Below are positions 61,691 through 64,000 of a stretch of 64,000 nucleotides of DNA, one piece after another. Each line of letters opens with the position of its first letter. The stretch's first letter is position 1. The DNA is from Cristatella mucedo. Lineage: Eukaryota > Bryozoa > Phylactolaemata > Cristatellidae. The translations under genes and the position numbers were made by a program. Under the pieces are notes generated by a model. It was not told where the DNA came from. It made no database searches and saw only the letters and a list, made by a program, of their open reading frames with translations. The stretch spans positions 1 to 64,000 of the forward strand of contig WPIO01000038.1 in the NCBI GenBank assembly GCA_009760855.2, given 5' to 3'.

Positions 61691-63042
61691 TGGCTCGTAT
61701 GGCTGGCGATGCAGTGATGAGTCGGTCGCATAGTATTCGCAATATAGCTGTCGCGTTCGACAACCGCCTTGCTTGTGACCTATCTAATTAGGAATTATTG
61801 CTAACACATAAAATTCTACGTTCATGTTCTCTTCAGTATTAAGAGGTTACTGATTGCAATGGCATAGTAAGGGTCAACTAGCTCCATGGTGTCTCTAGCC
61901 TAGTCGACTAAGCTCGTTTAGCCGAGCTGCAAAACTATCGCCGACTTTTAATGTAATTTCTAACTTCGGTTGATTACTTGCTTTAAAGAATAAAATAAAT
62001 CCAATGCGCCCTTTGAGTTAAGAAGCAATGCAGCACTGCTATGAACAGCCGATAAAAAACTCTTTGGTGTCCTAAAGCGTCAACGACGGTTTTCCTAACA
62101 TAATAGATCTAAGCTGCCATTTGCTCTCGGGTATTCTCATAACAACCATGTGCCTGTGCAGTTTAAACTAAAATGCAGGCAGTCCTTGGCGACTGGTGCT
62201 ATTGCTTTTCCCTCCTGCGGCTCCAAGACTGGTGAGCTCGCTTTCAAACCCGTTCTTCTGCAAATGGTCCTTGGACATCTTTTTATTCAGCTGCCCATCG
62301 CCACTACATCTAGTCAGTGTTATTTTTGGCTACTTACTTCTCAACTGTCCTGATTTAGCAATGGTTCTCACTCTTTCTTTGTTGTACGAGATGGTCACCA
62401 TTAACTATCAACAGCAAACCGAAAGCCACAGCCGTGAACAAGCTACAGATAACTCTCTAGCATAATTACTACTTAGTTCTCGCGGCTTACATAACAACTA
62501 CTTAGTTCGCGTGGCTTGCTGAGGCTAGTGTCACTTCAACAGTAATCTTAACACATGCTCTCGTCCGTTGCGAGCAAGGCTGACTGGACAGCTGTGATCC
62601 AAAGAAAACAATCCAAGCGACAGGTGGCCATTTAATAAAGCAACAATTGCGACTCAGTAACTACATTTCAGTGAATTTCGGAGTTTGGGCACATAGATCT
62701 CGCACGACATGCGACGCGACCACCGATTGTGATCTCGGTAATTGGCGAGTGCATCGAGCTCAGAGCTGACATCATGGCGAGGCGAGACTTGCACGGAGCA
62801 AGAGCAGACGCGTGCGTGTGAGAAATTAAGCAGCAGGCTGACCCCAGAGAGCGAATTAAAAGCACATTGAAATAACAACCACGGGTGTGCCCGTCGAAGG
62901 GCTACGGCTGGGGAAAGAGCAACAGGCTGTCAAACGCAGGGCTAGCCACCACTTCAAGGCGGCAGCCAACACAGCCAGGCAATCGCGAGTTCTGCGACTA
63001 CATGAAGTACAGGGAATGAAACGGAGCAGCTTCGGCACTGGT
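61691..63042. other. Unassigned interval
   Basis: No gene or repeat family recognised; short incidental frames only. Confidence 0.45.
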
Positions 63043-63158
63043 AGCTTTGCAGATGGACCTTGGGCGCCCGCAATTCAGCCGTGGCCCAAGCTCGTGTGAA
63101 CGGCCGCGAGCTTGGGCCACGGCTGAATTGCGGGCGCCCAAGGTCCATCTGCAAAGCT
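63043..63158. repeat. Perfect 52-bp inverted repeat with 12-bp spacer
   Basis: Left arm 63,043-63,094 begins AGCTTTGCAGATGGACC and ends CCCAAGCTCG. The right arm 63,107-63,158 is its exact reverse complement. The spacer is TGTGAACGGCCG. Confidence 0.97.
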
Positions 63159-64000
63159 CGACGGCCGACAGACGCATCCTAACAGTAGCAGGCCAGTACG
63201 GCCATGCAAAGATAAACGTGAGGGCTCATGCCTCTCCCACTTGTACCACTGGCTACTAATGCTTCTCTGCCTGACACACTGTCAGCACTGTCAGCAGCAG
63301 TCGTGTGCTCAAGTCCCAATAGTAGACAACCTGCAGCTTTAGACTATTATCTGTACCGCCAAAAATCATGGCAGTGAGACGGCAGATGGTCGAAAAACGG
63401 ATTGATAATGCACGGCAAATGGCTGGATGGTGAAAGAGTCGAGGCAGAGAGGCCAGGGAAAGACAGATCAGAGTTGAACGCATGAGTTCAAGGCTGGAGA
63501 GGAAGACGATAACAGTCAAACAACGAGGGAGATGAGGGAACGCACAGGCCGCAGAAGTTTGAGTGTAGCACCTCGCATGGTACGGTCACATGGTCATGAC
63601 GACTTTGCCTATGAGCCGATCAGGCAGTTCTCTGAACGCGGCCTCGGCATTCTTGAACTGCACCACCTTGCGCACGTTCGGCCTACAGAAGCCAATAAAA
63701 CGGCACAGTAAGCACATTCTGATAGTACAGAATGATTCAGCACATTTTCCACAGCAACAAAAGAGACGATGTCAGATTTGTAAGAGGGTAAACCTGCCAC
63801 AAGTCTGCCTCCGGAGCCTCCACTAGAGCTAGCAGTCGCCGAGCCCTCCCCTATTTGCCTGCCCTTCTGCTTATTAGGACGGTGCAGACGGAGCAGTAAT
63901 AAGAAGGGTAGGAAAGTAGCCTAATATGCTAATGTCAGCCGCTAGGCAAGTGCCCTGCCGAACTATAGGAGTGGTGCATCAGTAACAAAAATAGTGTGAG
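63159..64000. other. Unassigned interval
   Basis: A plus-strand frame at 63,590-63,826 ends HFPQQQKRRCQICKRVN, faintly like the C-terminal cysteine region of piggyBac-type transposases, but too short to call. Confidence 0.35.

Noticed and set aside
63590-63826. piggyBac-type transposase C-terminus (RRCQICK)
   Set aside because: Only one short Cys pair is seen, with no catalytic blocks or inverted ends nearby; the resemblance is too weak.

Overview
The window is nuclear DNA of an invertebrate animal; I cannot name the species. The grounds are GT-AG introns in phase, tRNA-derived SINEs, CR1/L2-type LINEs, Ty3/Gypsy LTR elements, mariner and hAT relics, long CT/GA, TA and CCG microsatellites, and a large minisatellite. 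Most of the window is repeat-derived, and I see no rRNA, intact tRNA, CRISPR array or bacterial operon.

Two host genes can be built from the sequence. On the minus strand (20,057-25,328) is a GNAT-fold acetyltransferase with a second Acetyltransf_18 (YitH/HolE-type) domain; its two exons are separated by a 4.1-kb intron. On the plus strand (42,672-51,069) is a six-exon type I membrane C-type lectin of 672 residues: signal peptide, one CTLD, long Ser/Thr/Ala-rich stalk, transmembrane helix and basic cytoplasmic tail. All five of its splice junctions keep phase. It lies in a GC-rich, CpG-rich block (about 41.6-52.3 kb) that contrasts with the AT-rich 34-38.9 kb segment.

Layout: 0-19.3 kb is a graveyard of degenerate Gypsy elements (four separate lineages or copies), LINE-A and LINE-B fragments, SINEs, and a tandemly repeated composite unit. 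20-25.3 kb is the acetyltransferase gene, whose intron carries an LTR and gag-like element. 25.4-33.6 kb is one Gypsy element (Gypsy-3) with recognisable LTRs. It carries three later insertions: a gag-only LTR element in its 3' LTR, a LINE-A between RNase H and integrase, and a solo LTR between protease and RT. Target-site duplications resolve two of these insertions exactly. 35.7-41.5 kb holds mariner, a long-TIR MITE, an LTR relic, a hAT-like relic, and LINE-B/LINE-A with a small MITE inside. 42.7-51.1 kb is the lectin gene. 52.4-54.3 kb has rearranged LINE-A fragments. 55.93-60.19 kb is an almost G-free 44-bp minisatellite of roughly 97 units. 61-64 kb has SINEs and a perfect 52-bp inverted repeat.

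A recurring theme is a short hairpin with a (TTA)n tail that ends LINE-A. Many near tail-only insertions share it, and at least one tRNA-headed SINE shares it, which suggests that LINE-A mobilises the SINE. In one copy the hairpin loop has expanded into a CT microsatellite of over 100 bp.
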